Part shown: one piece after another, positions 63,535 to 64,000 of the stretch
How positions within the stretch are numbered: position 1 is the first letter of the stretch
Layout of the letters: every line of letters begins with the position of its first letter
Source of the DNA: Sphaerolaimus hirsutus
Lineage: Eukaryota; Nematoda; Chromadorea; Monhysterida; Sphaerolaimidae
Direction: 5' to 3'
Assembly: GCA_964036195.1 (NCBI GenBank)
Contig: OZ038458.1
Location: 8,631,832 to 8,695,831, forward strand
Length of the DNA: 64,000 bases
Notes under the pieces: generated by a model
The model's database searches: none
What the model saw: the letters and a program-made list of their open reading frames with translations, nothing else
What the model was told of the DNA's origin: nothing
Position numbers and translations under genes: made by a program

Positions 63535-64000
63535 GTACTAACGATGTATTTACAACGTTGTTGCCCTGAAAAATTCCCTGGAAGTGGTTTTAAAATCACC
63601 ATTGTAAATGTATGTAGGGACAATTTTACATGTATAGTCGGCAGACATGATATTTTACAGGTTTGGTCCACTTATGTTTCGCTTCGCTGAGCGTCAATGA
63701 AATTCAACATCTTACTGAACAGCGAAGTGCGATACATCTTAAATACGGTAGAAAAACGGTGCACAGTGGGTCTTGAATATGTCAATATTATAGTCGACAG
63801 ACATATCATTCTACAAAATTGGAAAGTTATATTTAGTTCTTGTAGAGCGAACGAGAAAGGAATTTAGTAAAAAAAGAAAATATAAAGATAGTAAGAAGGA
63901 AAATAAAAATGTGCTGTTCTTTACGCACTCGTTTACTCCAATTTTTGTGCCGATAGGTGCTGCAAATTTTTGATTATACGTTTACCTACGTTTAATCTAA

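Larger units (their letters stand above)
56445..64000. other. Gene-free right end
   Basis: No exon with splice and codon support was found. The stretch is a mosaic of palindromic elements (56944-57232, 57767-58340, 58347-58923, 59219-60613, 60881-61331), long-inverted-repeat and repeat-unit elements (61466-61985, 62019-62435) and one hAT copy (63141-63534). The stretch 63545-64000 is AT-rich and shows nothing recognisable. Confidence 0.5.

Overview
The window is animal genomic DNA. Protein-coding information lies in short exons with GT...AG introns that hold phase across long gaps. The gene families are metazoan: an EMI/EGF-repeat engulfment receptor, a STAR/KH RNA-binding protein, a Rab GTPase and a two-domain rhodanese. 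Intron lengths and the density of non-autonomous DNA transposons suggest an invertebrate. I cannot name the lineage from sequence alone. No bacterial operon, rRNA, CRISPR array or virus is visible.

Layout. (1) 1-1200, plus strand: the last two exons of an unidentified gene. (2) 13112-2227, minus strand: six exons with consistent phases encoding a 486-residue, low-complexity, unidentified protein, convergent with gene 1. (3) 13113-19822: no gene seen, mostly repeats. (4) 22948-19823, minus strand: a complete six-exon gene for a 343-residue Sam68/KHDRBS-like STAR protein. (5) 22949-26818: no exon seen. (6) 26819-39124, plus strand: 23 exons of a Draper/CED-1/MEGF10-like receptor that lacks only its first exon(s). 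(7) 39125-43149: 3' flank dominated by a hAT element. (8) 43150-46404, plus strand: a complete four-exon Rab-family GTPase with a low-complexity insertion. (9) 47870-56444, plus strand: a seven-exon thiosulfate/3-mercaptopyruvate sulfurtransferase. (10) 56445-64000: nested repeats and no gene seen.

The genes look like ordinary single-copy cell-biology genes with no shared pathway. Draper-type receptors and Rabs both act in phagocytosis, but nothing here shows co-regulation.

The distinctive content is the transposon landscape. No transposase is encoded. At least ten non-autonomous elements can be delimited exactly by 8-bp target-site duplications and terminal repeats beginning CAGGG, CAGTG, CAGAG, TAGGG or CATAG, which is the hAT signature. 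Several share one internal core but carry completely different simple repeats just inside their ends (GCGCTTTT, ACGTTTTT, GGTCCC). Unrelated-looking families also share a TGCGCGC palindrome. Other families are palindromic and flanked by TA, in the style of Tc1/mariner. Many elements are nested. Several sit in introns very close to splice sites, including one ending 17 bases before Rab exon 2 and one ending about 30 bases before a Draper exon. One element appears to have captured a 76-base piece of neighbouring DNA in inverted orientation.
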